From Acanthococcus lagerstroemiae (taxonomy: Eukaryota; Arthropoda; Insecta; Hemiptera; Eriococcidae), in contig CM063113.1 in NCBI GenBank assembly GCA_031841125.1, positions 57,095,211 to 57,159,210 on the forward strand: a stretch of DNA of 64,000 nt, given 5' to 3'. This document shows positions 31,803-42,594 of the stretch, piece after piece. The notes beneath the pieces are model-generated. The model saw only the letters and a list, made by a program, of their open reading frames with translations. It did not search any database and was not told the DNA's origin. Positions within the stretch are counted from its first letter, which is position 1; the number at the start of each line of letters is the position of its first letter. The translations under genes and the position numbers were made by a program.

Positions 31803-32154
31803 TGTACACCTGAATTAATAGTTGTTTTGTTTTTGAGTTCAAAGCTAATTTTAACAAACTTATCCTTTCCGAAATTCCTTTCATTTCCGGGACTTTACTT
31901 GCCCACTTTTTGTGCGTATACAAACCCGTCCTTCTGAAGCCCTTCGTCTGACCGAAATAAAAAAGATAATTCCCGTTTACTTTTTTTTGCAACTTTTCCC
32001 CATTTTTCCTAATTTCTGATAAGACAAACACATCAAATTCAATTAGTTCGGTTGCCAGTTCAAATTCTAGTAATTTTTCCTAAGAAGTCAACCCTTGCGT
32101 ATTAAAAGTAAAAATATCGAGGTTTAAATAATTTTCTTTAATATTAATGTTTGA

Positions 32155-32941
32155 AAATTTAAGAAAGGAGACAAAGCAGTTATTAACAACTACAGGCCCA
32201 AAAGTCTGACCTCCAATTTAGGGAAAATTTGGGCAAAAATCATCAAAAATCGCATATACCCGATCTTGAACTTTAACTAAAGATGCTAACAGGCAGGTTT
32301 GTTGTTAATCAACTGATTGAAAAATCGAAAGAATTTAATCAAAATTTAAATATATTATTGATAGACTTTCAAAATCTTTTGAGTCGATCTCCTTACTTGC
32401 ACTATCGAGGGCTCTACGGAGACAAGAGGTTTCCACTAAAATGATTAGATTAATAAAAGAAATACGCAAAAGTGCCAATGGAAGGGCGCGTTCAGACAAA
32501 ACGGGGCAATACTTCAAAATTAATAGAAGGGCAAAACAAGGGGACTCTTTATCACCAAATCTATTCAACAGCTTATTGGAAAAAGTTTTTTATAATTTGG
32601 ATTGGGAAGGCAGGGGCCTAAAAACAGACCGAGTCTGGTTAAATAATTTACGGTTTGCGAACGATGTCGCCTTGATAGCCTGGGACGGAGAGAACCTCCA
32701 AACGATGGCCAAGGAACCGGAACAGGAAGGGTTAAAAGTTGGTTTGAATATTAATATTAGCAAAACAGCGTTGATTAAAAATCAAAGAATAGCACCAAAA
32801 ATCAAGCTGGGTACGGAGGAAATTAGAGTAGAAGATAGGACCTTGTATTTAGGACAAACAATATCCTTTAAAGACAATATGGAAAAGGAACTGAGTAGAA
32901 GGAGAGCGCAGGCTTGGAAAAGTTTCTGGTCGTTGAAACAG
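32155..32941 (+). pseudogene. RTE-like LINE copy: RT domain, cut by two MITEs
   Basis: RT blocks from about 32,160 (KKGDKAVINNYRPKSL-like) run to a long intact frame from 32,441. It includes QGDSLSPNLFNSLLE (32,538-32,582), NNLRFANDVALIAWDGE (32,644-32,694; YADD degraded to FAND), LNINISKTALI, and LGQTISFKDNMEKELSRR (32,850-32,903), ending AWKSFWSLKQI. The downstream codons to 33,010 are MITE sequence, not RT. The 5' end lies head-to-head with the minus-strand LINE that starts at about 32,140. Confidence 0.88.
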
Positions 32942-33190
32942 ATATGTGGGCTGACAGAAAGAAAGGGACCACAGGGCAAAAAGAAATTTTGTGATAACAA
33001 CTGTTTTTGACTAATCTTTGGCCACTCTTTCGCCCGGTGTTGTCGAAAAAATTCTAAAAAAATTTCCCAAACGGCTGCAAGTTTCCAAAGTTGAGTGTCT
33101 CCGTAACGTGAAGACGTTATCAATTTTGTTTATCCGCTCTCCTGTAAAATTTACGGTCTCTTTTTCCTTTCTTCCTGTCAGCTTACATAT
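32942..33190 (+). mobile_element. MITE-A, inserted at ATAT in the RT
   Basis: Flanked by ATAT on both sides. Left terminus GTGGGCTGACAGAAAGAAAGG; right terminus is the inverted counterpart CCTTTCTTCCTGTCAGCTTAC. About 245 bp with no coding domain. A partial second copy is at 25,740-25,908. Confidence 0.85.
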
Positions 33191-33408
33191 CGAGTGTCTC
33201 GTGCACACTTGACCTAAACGACATTTTGACGAAAAATGAATGTACCATATCCTTATAGATCTCGATGCTCTCTATCGGGCTACACTCGCAAATGACGAAT
33301 TATTTCCTTTTTTAGCCCGCTAGAAACGTTATTTACAATTTTCAAATCGCTCTCCTGAAAATAACAGTTTTTGTCACTTAGGTCAAGTGTGCATGAGACA
33401 CTCGATAT
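33187..33408. mobile_element. MITE-B, inserted next to MITE-A at ATAT
   Basis: ATAT, then CGAGTGTCTCGTGCACAC and TTGACCTAA, with inverted counterpart TTAGGTCAA and GTGTGCATGAGACACTCG, then ATAT. About 214 bp with ~27-bp terminal inverted repeats and one mismatch. Immediately after the second ATAT the RT reading continues. Confidence 0.85.
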
Positions 33409-33725
33409 ACAAGAGCAAAATGCCGTTAAATTTGAAAGTAAAAGTGTTGGAAGGGTGTACACTACCGGTCCCGACCTACGCAGCACAGCCGGGGGCAACT
33501 ACAGAAGCACAAAATCTAATAATGGCAAAAACTAAAATTACCATGGAGCGATCAATTTTGGGAATAAAAATACGAATAAAGGATAGATTAAGAAATATCG
33601 AAGTAAAAAGTCTGACCGGAGCAAAAGACTGTAGTTATATTGCAAAAAAATTAAAGTTTGATTATGCAGGACATGTTGCTAGAGAAGGTGCAGTAAGGTG
33701 GGGCAGAAAGGTAATGGATTGATAT
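33409..33725 (+). pseudogene. RTE-like LINE copy: RT C-terminus, continuation after the MITEs
   Basis: KSKMPLNLKVKVLEGC, a PTYAAQ block (usual LTYGAQTW), MERSILGIKIRIKDR and LKFDYAGHVAREG occupy one frame to 33,722, ending at a stop. Joined conceptually to the frame ending at 32,941, it gives the normal RTE order, which shows that A and B were insertions. Confidence 0.88.
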
Positions 33726-35560
33726 CTTAGGAAGGGAAGGCTCACAGCTGTAATATAATATAATATTGAATACAGACTTTTTTTGGACTACCCTACTCCG
33801 AAATGCTAAGAAGGCGACATTTGACTGTATCACACATGTACTATTGTGCTGCTCGTTCATTCGCATACCATCTTAATAAGTTACAAACACAGCCGTGACA
33901 TAATTTTAAGAGCTTCGTTCTCAATCACCCGAGCTCTGGATGATTTCATCAGAGTACGAACGTCATTTTCAAAAATAATATAATTAAGCCCGAACGTGCC
34001 AATGTAAGCTCGAACTTCATTCGCCTCTTCTCACAAGCGCCTGAAACACACGACTTGACGTTAATGGCCTACTTAAATAATCATTCGTGCATTTTGTAGC
34101 TCGACTACGAGGGGGGGGGGGGCTAAAACCCCTCGTTAACCCTGTCCGATCACGGGCGAAGTAATTTCTTAATTTCGTCGCTTTTTCGATTAATGTTTTT
34201 GAAAAGCCCGTAAAATTGGCGCCCACTGTACATAACATCGGCCGGCAAAAGTGGATCGAGTGGTCACGCGAATGATTTAACCCGCAAAAGAAGTTTGCGA
34301 CGTGAAAAACGAAATTATTTAAATTGTTCGTAATCACCGTCACCGTCGAGAGAATGCCGAATTTACGTTCATTTGCGCAAATTTACCTGCGCCTCGCCTC
34401 CCCTCCTCGTTTGCCCCCCTAGCCTCCGGATCGGCTGATGTGTAAAAGTTATCGCGTCGTCTTTTGTCTGTGACGCGGCACGGTCCAATTTCGAATGCAA
34501 ATTGAAAGGTTGCCCATTTCGTTTACGCCGCCGACGACGACGATGATGACGACGACGACGACAGAGATGGTCATAAATATTCAAATAGGCTGCCAGCAAG
34601 GAATTCCGTACCAGATTTCACACTCTGGGGAATTCTCTCGCTCTCCCCCTCTGCCACTCTCGCCCCTCTAATAAGTCGCGAAATCATGATAAAAAATTTT
34701 CCGCCAACAAGCACGGCGAGCGGAGCGGGGCGAACGAACGCTTTCTCGTTCTACCGGCGAACGGATTTCCAACAATGGATTATTAAATTAAAAAGGGAAA
34801 TGCGAAATGTTCTAGTTTTCCGATTTAAAATCACGCCTTTTGCCTCGGGGCGGCAGCGGACGGTGAATACGTAAAATAAGAGACACGCGATTTTGTACGA
34901 ATTAATCTCCAGAACGGGTGCGCTGGTCGACCATACCCGGCCGCGTCCATTACGTGTAGCCCTGTACGTACATTGGGACAGGCCCTTCTTAGAGACACCA
35001 ATTCATAAGAAGCTGAATCTGAAAACGCAGTGGAGAGAAAACTGACGAGCATTTGAGTAATAACACCCATATTGTATTTCATTTTGACATGGATACGTCC
35101 AAGGACTCACCCGGTAAAGAGAAGAAAAAAAAAGTCGAAGAAAACGTTCCGCAGAAAAACGTTACCATCGTGATGTAGTTGCGTATTCCTCTGTACATAG
35201 TCATTCGTTCCTTCATGTTTCGACCGGCCGACACGGAGAGTGTCGAGCGAAGCCGGAAATGGACGACTAGAGAAGATAATGGCATGTGCGTATGTAGTAT
35301 CAACCTTGACAAGAGGTGGGGCTGGGAAATACTCCGGGCCCGATATTTTTAAAAGGCTTGAATTTTAACGCTTACGGCTACACCATACTGCACATCAAAT
35401 CAGCAATCATTCCTTACATCATGAAAGAAACCTCTCATCCTGCAGCTTTAAATTTTTCCCCATCTGACAGAAGAAAAAAATGAACTGGAAGGAGAGGGAG
35501 GCCCATGGAAATCCCCCCGTGGCGAAGGCTCAGTTTGAAGACGGTATCGGACCAATTAAA
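33726..35560. other. Apparently unique, CpG-containing DNA with a (GAC)n tract
   Basis: No transposon similarity noticed. A poly(G) run (34,111-34,122) and a CGACGACGACGATGATGACG-type trinucleotide tract (34,530-34,562) occur. The tract at 34,640-34,880 is CpG-rich. No coding domain could be recognised. It may hold host regulatory DNA. Confidence 0.4.
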
Positions 35561-35790
35561 ATTATTTTATACAATTTTTTAATTGAAAATTAATTATATT
35601 ATATATAAAAATTAATTATATTATATATCAAATTTTTTAATTGAAAATTAATTATATTATTTTATTTTTTTTAAATTGGAAATTAATCATAAATAAATAT
35701 ATTAATAAAAAATTAAATTATGTTAATTTAAATTAACGAATTTAAATATAATTTTAATTATTAAGTTACTAATAAGTAATAAAAAAATGA
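35560..35790. repeat. Very AT-rich tandem-like tract
   Basis: TTTTTTAATTGAAAATTAAT and AATTAATTATATTATATAT are repeated with variation (35,572-35,665), followed by A/T-only sequence. Confidence 0.7.
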
Positions 35791-35889
35791 GAATTCAAAT
35801 TCGTACACCTACTTTCGCCCTATTTTAATTTTGGGGGTTTAGATCCCTGATTGTGCAATCAGCTCAAACACAACCGTCACTCTCAACTC

Positions 35890-36002
35890 GAGCGTTAACC
35901 GACTGTGCGATTACCTCAGAACGGACCAGGATGACTCGAGGGGGGGGGGAGAAAGAAAGAAAGAGAAAGAGAAAAAGGAGAAAGAGAGAAAGAGGAAAGA
36001 GA

Positions 36003-36041
<39 letters not shown>

Positions 36042-36150
36042 TGCGATCAGCTCAGAACGGACCTGGATGACACGGGGGGGGGGGGAGAGAAAGAAAGAAA
36101 GAGAAAAAGGAGAAAGAGAGAAAGAGGAGAGAGAGAGATAGAGTGAGAGG
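35890..36150. repeat. Duplicated unit plus (GA)n/(GAAA)n microsatellite
   Basis: TGTGCGATTACCTCAGAACGG at about 35,902 and GTGCGATCAGCTCAGAACGG at about 36,041 head two units. Each is followed by a GGACC(A/T)GGATGAC segment, a G-run and a GAAAGAAAGAGAAAG tract. The unit is about 140 bp, including the microsatellite. Confidence 0.85.
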
Positions 36151-36600
36151 GAGATAGGTGTTTTTTTTCTTGTCTCGAATTTTCTAGTCTTCAGCCGACC
36201 TTCTTCCAGCAGCTTACAGCAAAGAGCAAACACCCTGTTACTTATTTTTATTTTTTTTTTTGGAAATCGTGAAAATTGTGGAAATTTTATCAATAGAAGT
36301 GATTTTTGGCCAGTTTTTGGGAAAATATGCGCTAACAACCTCAAATATGCAGTATTCGGCTATTTCTCAGCGAAAATTTATGCATTTATGGCCTAAATAT
36401 GCAAAAATATGTGCTATAAACTTTTGCACATGGATTCAGAATTTCATGATTCGCAAAGATAATGTGGATATGCGCTATCTAGTATTACGAGAATAAATAT
36501 GCATTTACATAAATATCCTAGCCTTATTGATGAGTAAGAAGCTTTTATCGTGAACGATTTTACATTACAGGTGGGAACATCTTCACGTTGACCAAACACC
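36151..36600. other. Non-coding; clustered AATATGC motifs
   Basis: AAATATGC or its close variants occur at about 36,326, 36,343, 36,397, 36,406 and 36,499. No coding domain. It may be a degraded repeat. Confidence 0.4.
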
Positions 36601-36608
36601 GACTCTGT

Positions 36609-36773
36609 TAGAGCACTATAAACACGAGTATACTGGACCGCCATTTTGATTTCTACTCCACCCGTTGATGCCGAATTGACTACGCGGCACGCTGTGCATA
36701 GTCGGATTCAACATCCACGGGCGGAGTGGAAATCAAAATGGCGATCCAGTATACTCCTGTTTATAGTGCTCTA
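36609..36773. mobile_element. 165-bp MITE with 7-bp target duplication
   Basis: ACTCTGT at 36,602-36,608 and 36,774-36,780 flanks TAGAGCACTATAAAC...GTTTATAGTGCTCTA. The arms remain complementary for most of the element (GTATACTGGA/TCCAGTATAC, CGCCATTTTGATTTC/GAAATCAAAATGGCG, CTCCACCCGT/ACGGGCGGAG), so it is close to one long palindrome. No coding capacity. Confidence 0.9.
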
Positions 36774-36780
36774 ACTCTGT

Positions 36781-37720
36781 CTGAGACTTTGTTCGTCGCG
36801 CGACAATTTATTTATTTCTTTTCTTTTCAATAATTCGCGAGGTATTATTGGTGTAGGAGAGCATGGCAGTCTATATGTTATGTCCGAGTCGAGGACAGTA
36901 CATGGCACTATTGCGTTTTCAAATTCAAACTCAAAATGTTTGTAAAACATCCGCATTTTTAGAAAAATTCAAGACTTGATGTGAAAAATAAAATGAAATG
37001 TAAGCGTTACTTAAGCGGTATCTTTTCCTCCCTATTGCGTTTTCAAAGTTACAATTTTTAATGTTCCTCGGCGGGGTCGCGACTGCTCCAAAAAGCACAA
37101 CTGTCAATCGTCCCACCCTCTATTCCGGATTACAATACCGGAATCAATCGACGTAACTGACAGTATACCAAATAGATGGGTTGTTGTCAAACGCGTGGTC
37201 ACTTGAAAGTGCCCATTTAGCTAACTAATACCTATGTATGGAAGGATTATTTACTTGAAAGGCTAATCAACTACGTGCGTTTCGTAAGCGGTAAACGAGT
37301 CTTCTTTGACATGACGGGCAGTTGGCGGTCTTGTTTTGAAAAAGTAGTCAGTCATTAAGGTGCTGTTGTGATGCTTGTATCGTGGTGGGTTAAAGTGAAG
37401 TGGCAGGGTGAAAAATTCCATTCACGCCGGATCGACTCAAAATCTGAATGACAGAACAGTAGAAGTATGACCACTCGCTGCTGGCCAAGAAGACGAGACA
37501 GCGTAAAATGCTGTATAATAATATTGGGGTGTCCAATATCCAGGTAATATAGTTGCTGTGTTTGATCTTATACTAGTTCATTTGATAGAAAATCAATGTG
37601 ATCGAACTCTTCATAATCGGTAGCTATCGTGTGAATCATGATCTTCTTGATGTGATGTACGATGGAGACTGCCTTCTTGGGTAAAATAGGGGTTTGAGCC
37701 TCTCCTAGTATACTCGGAGG
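36781..37720. other. Non-coding segment, no gene recognised
   Basis: No transposon protein blocks or tandem repeats were noticed. Confidence 0.45.
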
Positions 37721-37724
37721 TCGC

Positions 37725-37910
37725 TGTGAGGCCAAGTGGTAAGTGCGGTAACGTGCCCCGCATCGTAATCCTTGCGTCTCGGGTTCGAGTCCCACTAATG
37801 CCGGAAATCTGGTGATATTCAAATACCCCCACTAACAGGCCAGCGAATACAGTGACTACAGTATCAATCGAGTCGAAAACAGCGCGTCCTGTAACCCCCG
37901 CCAGTTCAGT
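37725..37910 (+). mobile_element. Second type of tRNA-derived SINE
   Basis: CTGTGAGGCCAAGTGGTAAG (A-box region, about 37,725) and GGGTTCGAGTCCC (B box, about 37,780) are spaced as in a tRNA. They are followed by unrelated body sequence to about 37,910. The head differs from the 19.7/31.6-kb family. Cloverleaf pairing is incomplete, so it is not called a tRNA gene. Confidence 0.65.
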
Positions 37911-39150
37911 ATTATAATCGCAAGATGTGTTACCACCAGATCAGAAAGATTGGTACTGTGCGTGTGCACTCATCGACAACACACTCAACGTCGTGAAACA
38001 TGTGGCTAGTATGCGAATTGCAACTGCATACTCTTCGGCACAGAGAGGGAAAATTCAAACGCAACAAAACTGTGCAGAAAGCAACGGCAAACTACCCTGT
38101 ACGAGTGAGTGCCTGAAGATCACAGTTATTGTCGAAACGTCGTGATGTGATCAAAATTCATTAAATTTACACTGGAACAATTTGCCTTTCTCGTAATTTG
38201 TTCAAAATCGTTCTCCTCTGTTTTATTAGTAAGATTACCAAAGCTGTAGATTTTGAGAAAATAAAATTACTCTTTTCCATCAAAAGTTTGATGCGACTTA
38301 CAGTTCACGTTTAGAAAGAAAATTGACCCCGCGCACTTCGAGTACCCTTGGTTCTTATCTCCACTGATGGATTGGGCTAATCTTCGAACTGAAATCACAT
38401 TAGGGTTTTGAAAGTCCATCATAATTATACATTTCAGACAACTAGAGCGTCGGATAACATCATTCTCTTCCCCCACACTTATTTTAGCGCCCCATTCTCC
38501 TGCGAATACCTCAAAGACGAGTGATTCAGTCGGAGTTGAAACAAAACAAATAAATAAAAAAATAAACATTTTTAGATTCGGGTGAAACTAATAAGGGAAT
38601 TGGATTCAGGACCCCTGAAAACCTGTGTAAGGACATTCATATTGTATTTAATGGTGGATTTATTCCCCCAACCTATCCTCCTATATGCCACAACTTTCTT
38701 AGCAGGGTTATATTGATATTAAAATAAAGTTTAACAACCCTAAGAACCCAGGAAACGTCATTCACGTTGCATTTCATGAAAAAGTTGAACCTCAAAATTG
38801 TCGAAAATTATATGTACGAGTATGTTTACTCCCTTAAGGTTTGTGTTAAATAATTATTATGAGGACCCATTTCTGACTCATCTTTCCGGGGGTCTAAGGC
38901 AGATACGAAAAATTGCAAGAGACCATTTTTACGTGGAATTTAGTGTGGATTAATTTAGCCATTCGCACTTTCGCGGTACGTCTTACGGATGAAAAGTTTT
39001 TGAGGAAAAACTGAGGAATGGAACATTTTATGACCTCCTGAAGGGTGCTCGATTTGGAGCTCGTGGTTGATTCTTTCGGAAATTGTACTCAGAAGGGGGG
39101 GGGTAACCCATCAAGCTGGTCGATAAATATTACCAATATACAGCACTACC
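37911..39150. other. Non-coding segment, no gene recognised
   Basis: A G-run at 39,096-39,104 ends another repeat-like stretch. No coding domain. Confidence 0.45.
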
Positions 39151-39868
39151 GATAATGGCGGAAGAGGGGTTGTCAAAATTTTGAAAGAGTTAAAAATAAA
39201 CAAGAAACCAAGGTCTGACGGCACAGAAATAAGACTGATCCTAATACAACATCACTAACCACTATAATCAATAAAATTCTAGAATCCGGGATTACACCCG
39301 ACCAATGGAACAGACAGGTATTCATAATCATAATTTCTGGATTTTAATCAGCTAATAGATCAGGAAGATCTAGATTTTAATCAACTAACAGATCAGGAAG
39401 GTTTCAGAAAAAACTTTTCGACGATAGACGATGAGACAATGAGCCAGATCATTAAAAAACCTATATATCGAGGTATGGCGTTTGTTGACTTCGATAATGC
39501 ATTCAGTACTCTGTTCCATGGAAAAATGTGGCAGGCCTTGACAGCAAAAGGAGTTTCCGAAGAGATATTAAAAATTCTCGTCTATTTGTACAAACATGTA
39601 AAACTGGATAAGTCTCCTCTTCAAAGGGGCGTTAAACAGAGCGATCCACTTTCCTCAAACCTTTTTAACTGTGCCCTAAAATTGATTTTCAGGAAAATGG
39701 AATAGGAGGGCAAAGATATCAACATTCTGGGTAACTGGCCCAATAACTTACGGTTTGCAAACGTAGTGGCTAAAAACTTCGACGAAATGGGAGAATGGTT
39801 TAGGAATTGAAGGAGGGAAGTGAAAACTTCGCACTAATAATGAATCTTTCGGGACAAACTATAAAGGA
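39150..39868 (+). pseudogene. Outer RTE-like LINE, RT part 1
   Basis: LKINKKPRSDGTEI-like block near 39,190, then a frame from 39,439. It contains FVDFDNAFSTLFHGKMW (DKAF block, 39,481-39,531), LQRGVKQSDPLSSNLFNCAL (39,616-39,675) and, after a stop, NNLRFANVVA (YADD position) near 39,745. A GQTI block lies at about 39,854. It is then interrupted by the minus-strand LINE and resumes at about 42,595. Confidence 0.82.
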
Positions 39869-40270
39869 AACGTATTTTTTAATTTTTTTTATTTTACAGC
39901 CGTTCATTCGTCGTACGTACATTAGGCCCCGGAGTGTGGAGGGGGCCGTTGTGACGTCGAATGCACCCATTTCCGGGCACTGGCATCCATCGCCTTTTTC
40001 CACCATAATCTGTCCCTTCCCACTGTTCCCCACAGTATCCTAAATTCCTTCGTAATCTCGTCCTTCCATCTTGTAGATGGTCTACCCTTTTCTCTTTTCC
40101 ATTCTCTAGGTGACCATTCTTCTGTCACCTTTCCCTATTTGTCTATGCCACTCACCATATGCCCTGCGAATCCTAATTTACTATCTCCCCAATATCTTTC
40201 GAGCCTGTTCTTTCAAGTATTTCTCTACAAACTTATTCTATCTTTGATGCGTATCTAAAGTGTGTTACCC

Positions 40271-40660
40271 TCAAGCTGTCGTATTGTGCCTTAGTCCAAG
40301 ACCGGTTTGTGCTCCGTAGGTGAGAGTGGGTATCACACATTGGTCCAGTATTTTTATTTTTTCCGTTAGTGGTAACTTACCCTTTAGCATCGCTCCATGG
40401 GGCCAGAAACTTTTCCAGGCTTTCGCGGTTCTTGCCCTCAACTCCAGTTTTCCTCTATTTTCAAAAGCTACCGTTTGTCCTAAATAATTATATTCCTCCA
40501 CTTTTTCGATTTCGATACCCTTCACCTTTAATTTTCCCTTCTGAGTATTTGACATCAGCTTGGCTTTTGTCATGTTCATTGACAGTCCCACCCTTTTACT
40601 TTCGGTATTGAGTTCTTCTGCCATCTCTTGTAACTCCTCTATTTCATTACTTAGCAACAC
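40271..40660 (-). CDS. RT C-terminal frame of the nested LINE
   Basis: A 129-codon open frame after the YADD box. It holds LSMNMTKAKLM (thumb entry), EEYNYLGQTVAFENRG, RTAKAWKSFW, LPLTEKIKILDQCVIPTLTYGAQT. It is a fragment of a LINE polyprotein separated from the core by a frameshift near 40,665 and is not an independent gene. Confidence 0.85.
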   Translation of the reverse strand: MLLSNEIEELQEMAEELNTESKRVGLSMNMTKAKLMSNTQKGKLKVKGIEIEKVEEYNYLGQTVAFENRGKLELRARTAKAWKSFWPHGAMLKGKLPLTEKIKILDQCVIPTLTYGAQTGLGLRHNTTA

Positions 40661-40684
40661 AATTTATCATCTGCGTATCGCAGG

Positions 40685-41086
40685 TTATTCAGCCATCGAC
40701 CATTTATCCGTATGCCTTTTTTTTCTCTCCCAGTTTAGTCTCCGAAATATCCCTTCCAGTACAGCAATAAAGAGGTTAGGAGACAGAGGGTCCCCCTGCT
40801 TCACTCCTTTCTGTATTTCAAATTCTTGTCCCACGCTGTCCAACCTTACGTATGCTGTTGTTTTTCCGTACATTTCTCTCAGTACCGTCGCTATGTCTCT
40901 TTCCACCCCCTGTTTTTTTATAGAATCCCATACTACCCAGTGTTCCACCGAGTCGAATGCTTTATTGAAATCAATAAACAAGAGGCATAGTGGCATATTA
41001 TACTCCCTTGTTTTTTCCAAAACTTGATTGAGTGTAAAGATATGGTCGATGGTTGAGTAACCTGCTCTAAACCCGGCTTGTTCCAC
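40685..41086 (-). CDS. RT core frame of the nested LINE
   Basis: A 133-codon frame covering RT blocks from EQAGFRAGYSTIDHI through LLFIDFNKAFDSV (first catalytic Asp) to QKGVKQGDPLSPNLF. The frame stops just before the YADD box, which is in the adjacent frame at about 40,680 (NNLRYADDK). Fragment of an inactive element. Confidence 0.9.
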   Translation of the reverse strand: MEQAGFRAGYSTIDHIFTLNQVLEKTREYNMPLCLLFIDFNKAFDSVEHWVVWDSIKKQGVERDIATVLREMYGKTTAYVRLDSVGQEFEIQKGVKQGDPLSPNLFIAVLEGIFRRLNWERKKRHTDKWSMAE

Positions 41087-41446
41087 TGGTTGGTTCTAAT
41101 TTAAAGTTTTGTATATTCTGTTTTTCTTTTTTAGTAATTTTCCAAAAATTTTACTTATATTTGAGGATGAGCTAATAGGTTTATAATTCATTATTCAGAT
41201 CGCTCCTGTCTCCTTTTTTATACAGCAAGATTATTTCCGATTGTTGCCATTGTTTGGGTGTGAATCTTGTTTGCACAAATTTGTTAAATAATTTAGTCAT
41301 GTAAGGTGTAAGTGCATCTGTTAAATTTTTCATCAGTTCGTTCTCCATTACGTCTGGTCCAGTCACCTTCCCTTTCTTCAACGTTACTAATATCTTCCGA
41401 ACTTCTTCGTTTGTAAGTTCTACTTTGTTTTCCTCCCTCTCTTCTG

Positions 41447-42238
41447 TTATTTCTTTTCTATCGCTTTCTCATCCTTACCCCTTCCTAGCCTAGTCCCCTT
41501 CAACTTCCCTTTTTTCGTATACAGCTCTTTATAAAATTCCGTTGCCTCTCTTACTATTTCCTCCCTTTCAAAAATTTTTCCTTTAGATTTCTTCGTTTTT
41601 ATGGCTGGGAATAGGTTTTGTTCTTGGGCAAGTGCTTTACGTACTTTCCTAATAGAGCCAGTCTCCTCGATTATTTCCTTTATTGTCTCCTGGTCGTACG
41701 TTCGTACATCTTTCCTTATCCCCTTCCTAATCAGTTTCCTCAATCCACATAGTTCTAACTGGTCCCACTGGTCTAACTTATCCTTGCTCCTTATCTCCGT
41801 TCGTTTATTTATGAACTTTTCGGTTTTCTCACTGATTTTGTTTTTTGCTGAAGGCCTAGCTTTTCTTTCCCCAATTTGTGCTGCCACCTCCTTGATGCAG
41901 TTCTCCATCCAATCATATTCCTCTTGCAGACTGGGGCAATTTTCTGCCCTAATTTTCCCTAAGTTCTTTCTCAGAATTTCCTTCGCCTCTGCCTGCCTAT
42001 ACACTGGTATCATAACCTTCTCCCATGTGCCTATTTTCCCATCTTTTCTATTCCTGGAGTTGAGAGCAATGTCCACTGTAGCTCTTGCTATTCTATGATC
42101 CGAAGAGAAACTAAATTTACTTAATACCTCATATTTTTTGACAACCCTTACATCATTTATAAGAAGATGGTCAATTTTCCCCACTGTTTTATTATCTGAA
42201 GAACGCCACGTCCATCTTCTTTTTTGTGGTGAGTCCAC
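41447..42238 (-). CDS. Endonuclease C-terminus and linker frame of the nested LINE
   Basis: 263 codons: WTWRSSDNKTVGKIDHLLI and FSSDHRIARATV are the last APE endonuclease blocks (conserved D and H). A long charged linker typical of RTE-like proteins follows, ending EFYKELYTKKGK before the RT. The start methionine shown is internal to the original polyprotein. Confidence 0.9.
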   Translation of the reverse strand: MDSPQKRRWTWRSSDNKTVGKIDHLLINDVRVVKKYEVLSKFSFSSDHRIARATVDIALNSRNRKDGKIGTWEKVMIPVYRQAEAKEILRKNLGKIRAENCPSLQEEYDWMENCIKEVAAQIGERKARPSAKNKISEKTEKFINKRTEIRSKDKLDQWDQLELCGLRKLIRKGIRKDVRTYDQETIKEIIEETGSIRKVRKALAQEQNLFPAIKTKKSKGKIFEREEIVREATEFYKELYTKKGKLKGTRLGRGKDEKAIEKK

Positions 42239-42594
42239 GAACGTGTATTTTGCCCCAAGGCCAGATTCATTAGTCGTTCCGCATTTTTGTTAGGTCCTCC
42301 CCACTTATATTTACCCAGGCTTTGAGACTGGGGCACATCCTTTCCTATTCTTGCGTTCCAGTCCCCCATGACAATTGTGTGATACCCCTTCCATTTCTAT
42401 CGTCTCTTCTGTCCTGTTATAAAATTCTTCCGCCTCTTCTTCAGCTGCTACATTGCTGGGTGCATACACTTGGATTACTTTTCCCCTTGTCAATCGCTAG
42501 TTTTAAGACACCTATTCTTTCTGATATCCCTTTGAGCCCTATTACCTTATTTTCCCATTTTTGTTGATATAAAAACTTACGCCTCCCAAAATAG

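Larger units (their letters stand above)
29460..32140 (-). pseudogene. RTE-like LINE: endonuclease and N-terminal RT, decayed, with two inserts
   Basis: Reads on the minus strand from about 32,135. An APE-type endonuclease start (DIFTFNTQGLTS, then DVFVLSEIRKNGEKLQ) continues to LLIQVYTP at about 31,812. It is interrupted by a SINE and A-rich DNA, and resumes with IIMGDLNANLGDK (31,282-31,244). A charged linker (30,758-30,504) follows, itself split by a 114-bp insert, then RT blocks including LIEQAGFRK and a TDHI segment near 29,800. The last RT block, KRGKSTNSW/HPSP (in place of KGVKQGDPLSP), is near 29,520. It then truncates. The YADD box and C-terminus are absent. Many stops and frameshifts. 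Confidence 0.85.

Noticed and set aside
35853..36344. Long frames on both strands (Arg/Lys/Glu-rich and Ser/Leu-rich)
   Set aside because: They are translations of the GA/GAAA microsatellite and its complement.
41601..42098. 165-codon plus-strand hydrophobic frame
   Set aside because: It is the antisense shadow of the LINE endonuclease/linker frame at 41,447-42,238.
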